Below the pieces are notes generated by a model that saw only the letters and a list, made by a program, of their open reading frames with translations, searched no databases and was not told the origin of the DNA. The position numbers were made by a program, and so were the translations under genes. A DNA stretch of 64,000 nt, taken from contig NZ_SSXU01000009.1 of the NCBI RefSeq assembly GCF_009469605.1, positions 62,001 through 126,000 on the forward strand, given 5' to 3'. This DNA comes from Zoogloea sp. 1C4 (GTDB lineage Bacteria > Pseudomonadota > Gammaproteobacteria > Burkholderiales > Rhodocyclaceae). Below are positions 62,116 through 64,000 of the stretch, in pieces (position 1 is the first letter of the stretch; every line of letters begins with the position of its first letter).

Positions 62116-62481
62116 ATGGGCTGGACCTTCGTTCGTCAGACGCGCGATCAGTTGATCCGCGAGCTGATCGCTCCGCAGGCGTCCGAACGCGCTTGCTGCG
62201 AAGTCATCGACCACACGCTGGACGGCGACGTTCTGTGGACCGTGGTTCGCGTCACCGCCAAGCAAGCGGGCGTCATGGGCCTCGCGGCCGGTGAGTCCGT
62301 CTGCTACATCGGCTGCCATCTGCTGGAAAGCTCGGGCGGCGATTGGGGCTACAAGTCCCTCGATGAGTCCGTGCATCCGTACTACTACTCGTGCCCGCTG
62401 CGCTATCTCGACATGGCGCCGGTGCAAAGCCCCGAGTGGCGCGAGCGGGTTCACCGCTTCCACGCGGGCCGCGCTGTCTAG
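62116..62481 (+). CDS. DUF6927-type ICE hypothetical protein
   Basis: A 121-aa conserved ICE protein: MGWTFVRQTRDQLIRELIAP, then CCEVIDHTLDGDVLWTVVRV and SVCYIGCHLLESSGGDWGYKSLDESVHPYYYSCPLRYLDMAP. The Cys/Tyr-rich centre and short length fit a small alpha/beta protein; I assign the family from the GWTF start and this centre with moderate certainty. Function unknown. AAGGAG precedes it. Confidence 0.78.
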   Translation: MGWTFVRQTRDQLIRELIAPQASERACCEVIDHTLDGDVLWTVVRVTAKQAGVMGLAAGESVCYIGCHLLESSGGDWGYKSLDESVHPYYYSCPLRYLDMAPVQSPEWRERVHRFHAGRAV

Positions 62482-62506
62482 CGGCACGCATCTTCCTTCA
62501 CCCAAC

Positions 62507-62525
62507 CGGGGCGAGCACGGCCCCG
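62507..62525 (+). promoter_or_regulatory. Leader hairpin module H9
   Basis: CGGGGC (62507-62512), a 7-base loop and GCCCCG (62520-62525), a perfect 6-bp stem. GCTCCTTCATTTCC and AAGAGG lead to the start at 62566. Confidence 0.55.
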
Positions 62526-62565
62526 CGGGCTGTGGTTGCTCCTTCATTTCCAAGAGGACATCACC

Positions 62566-63216
62566 ATGCCTGCACCTTCTTCCGCGAAACCGCTGTACCG
62601 CATCGACGAATGCCCCGACCTCATGGCCGACGGTTGCGTCGGTGACGAGCAGGGCAATCTCGTCTTTCTCTCGATCTGGGCGCGCGACACCGCCGTTCAG
62701 GAGTTCCTTGCCCGCCTGACCCTCGGCCGGGATGAACAGGGGCTCGACCAGTTCCACGTCATCACCGAGCAGGGCGCATCCATCCCGGTCTTCGTCGGCA
62801 ACGTCGAGAACCTGGAAAAGCGCATCACCCGCGCCTATCGGCGAACGCTGTTCGGTTCGCTGACGAATGTGTGGCTGTTCGATCGTCGCTGCGTGAAGCC
62901 AGACAAGGCCAACGCCAGCGCGCTAGCGCTTCTGCCCAGGAATTCCGCTCACCGGCTCGACCGGCTGTGGACGCTGGTGCAGGACACCTGCCCGCTGCCA
63001 CTGCTCGACCACTGGCGCGACACCGTGCTGGAGCTGTTGCAGACACGGCGGATGCTGACCGGTCTTCCCTTGGCCCTCGGGCCGCTGGAAGGCCATCGGC
63101 TGGCCCTCGATGTTCCGGCGCTGACGAAGGCGTTGGGCGAGCTGATCCGCAACGGCACCCTCGGCACCACGCAGTACGAACTGGCCGCGAACGCACCGCT
63201 TCGGCGTGTGGCGTGA
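62566..63216 (+). CDS. ICE core hypothetical protein (216 aa)
   Basis: A 216-aa conserved ICE protein of unknown role. It begins YRIDECPDLMADGCVGDEQGNLVFLSIWARDTAVQEFL, has NVENLEKRITRAYRRTLFGSLTNVWLFDRR in the middle, and a helical C-terminal region (RLWTLVQDTCPLPLLDHWRDTVLELLQ). No catalytic motif is visible. It is followed by a hairpin and the methyltransferase gene. Confidence 0.78.
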   Translation: MPAPSSAKPLYRIDECPDLMADGCVGDEQGNLVFLSIWARDTAVQEFLARLTLGRDEQGLDQFHVITEQGASIPVFVGNVENLEKRITRAYRRTLFGSLTNVWLFDRRCVKPDKANASALALLPRNSAHRLDRLWTLVQDTCPLPLLDHWRDTVLELLQTRRMLTGLPLALGPLEGHRLALDVPALTKALGELIRNGTLGTTQYELAANAPLRRVA

Positions 63217-63226
63217 GCCATCCCCA

Positions 63227-63251
63227 CGGGCATGCGCGCCGCGCGTGCCCG
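63227..63251 (+). promoter_or_regulatory. Leader hairpin module H10
   Basis: CGGGCATGCGC pairs with GCGCGTGCCCG over 11 bp with one T-G pair and a GCC loop. CCTTCCCTCATCC and CAGGAG lead to the start at 63283. Confidence 0.7.
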
Positions 63252-63282
63252 CCTTCCCTCATCCATCACCAGGAGAAATCCA

Positions 63283-64000
63283 TGGCACTCATGTTTCCGC
63301 GCCTGGCGCGCAATTTCATTCGTAACGGCTACTTCCCCACCGACGAGCCGACGCTGGAGCGGGCCTTGTCCGCACTGGTGCCGTCTCCCGGCTCCATGTC
63401 CATCCTCGATCCCTGCGCCGGCGAAGGCGTGGCGATCGCCGAAGCCGCCCACGCCCTCGGGCGCGAGCAGGTCCAGGCCTTCGCCGTCGAGTACGACGCC
63501 GAGCGTGCCCGCCACGCACGGCAACTGGTCGATCGCTGCATCCACGGTGACCTGATGGACACGCTGATCTCGCGCCAGTCCTTCGGGCTGCTGTGGCTGA
63601 ACCCGCCGTATGGCGACCTGAGCAAGGACGTGAACGGCAACATCGGCTATCAGGGCCAGGGCCGTGCGCGGCTGGAAAAGCTGTTCTATCAGCGCGCGCT
63701 GCCGCTGCTGCAGTACGGTGGCGTGCTGATCTTCATCGTGCCGTCCTACGTGCTCGACGCCGAGCTGGTCGGATGGCTGACGCGCCACTTCGCCGACCTG
63801 CGCATCTACCGTGCGGTGGAAACGCAGTTCAAGCAGGTGGTGATCTTCGGTCGCAGGATTCGTCAGCGCGACCAGGCATCGGATTCGGTCAAGGCCACCC
63901 GCGGTCTGCTGCTGCAGATCGGACAGGGCGACGCCGAAGCCGAGGAGCTGCCGATCGAATGGCCGTTCCTGCCCTACACCGTCCCTGCCAGCCCGGCCGA
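63283..64000 (+). CDS. DUF6094/N6-adenine methyltransferase-like protein (partial)
   Basis: The first 239 residues of a class I SAM methyltransferase, cut by the window edge. SAM motif I is seen in MSILDPCAGEGVAIAEAAHALG and the amino-methyltransferase motif IV in LLWLNPPYGDLSKD; FAVEYDAERARHA supplies the acidic residue that binds SAM ribose. Such DUF6094 genes are standard in ICE cores and are thought to methylate element or host DNA. CAGGAG lies seven bases upstream after an 11-bp hairpin. Confidence 0.88.

Overview
The window is GC-rich throughout and is organised like a betaproteobacterial chromosome. The gene set (PQQ alcohol dehydrogenase with a XoxJ-like partner, PAS/Cache hybrid kinases, phaC/phasin/phaB) would fit a Rhodocyclales-type organism such as Azoarcus or Thauera. 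That placement is inference from gene content, not a database match. Four regions can be separated.

(1) 1-15170, chromosomal backbone. It holds two hybrid/response-regulator histidine kinases, an Old Yellow Enzyme reductase, a FliL-like secreted protein, an RlmI-like methyltransferase, a NarX/UhpB-type two-component pair, and a convergent operon of a XoxJ-like binding protein with a PQQ alcohol dehydrogenase. The two-component pair and the PQQ operon share a near-palindromic motif upstream (GGGCAAATTrCCC). The region ends with a fatty-acid desaturase interrupted by an in-frame TGA.

(2) 15174-24944, a defence island. It lies between two direct copies of a segment that reads, on the minus strand, as the 3' end of tRNA-Gly plus its terminator. 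It carries a DUF1778/GNAT toxin-antitoxin pair, a multiply broken gene, and a type I restriction-modification operon (hsdR-hsdS-AlbA_2 ATPase-hsdM). hsdR has an amber codon exactly at the Glu of its DECH helicase box, so the system is predicted to methylate but not cut.

(3) 24945-45695, the cargo end of an integrative and conjugative element (ICE). It starts at an 18-bp tRNA-Gly att sequence. Cargo includes LysR regulators, a phaC-phasin-phaB polyhydroxyalkanoate operon divergent from a TetR gene with matching operator-like sites, a YbhGFSR-type ABC efflux system with a NodT-type outer-membrane factor, a beta-CASP metallo-hydrolase, a LOG-family protein, an LpxR-like outer-membrane protein and a cytochrome c. 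An IS3-family element with a 4-bp target duplication follows, then a decayed LysR gene.

(4) 45696-64000, the conserved maintenance/replication core of a PAGI-2/ICEclc-type ICE: AlpA, ParA, a HicA-like protein, ParB, DUF2857, the STY4528-type replication protein, an OST-HTH/LOTUS protein with a HEPN-like motif, PFL_4669/TIGR03761, DUF3158, SSB, topoisomerase III, and a run of DUF proteins ending in a DNA-methyltransferase-like gene cut by the window edge. The integrase and the intact tRNA-Gly should lie to the right, outside the window.

The most unusual signals are in the ICE core. Nearly every gene after topB is preceded by its own GC-rich hairpin, usually a pyrimidine-rich spacer, and a strong ribosome binding site; the stems differ in sequence but not in architecture. 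Three long leaders there are also paralogous and share a covarying stem (or a conserved micropeptide). A 17-bp palindrome recurs in three intergenic spaces, and an iteron-like cluster sits inside the replication gene.
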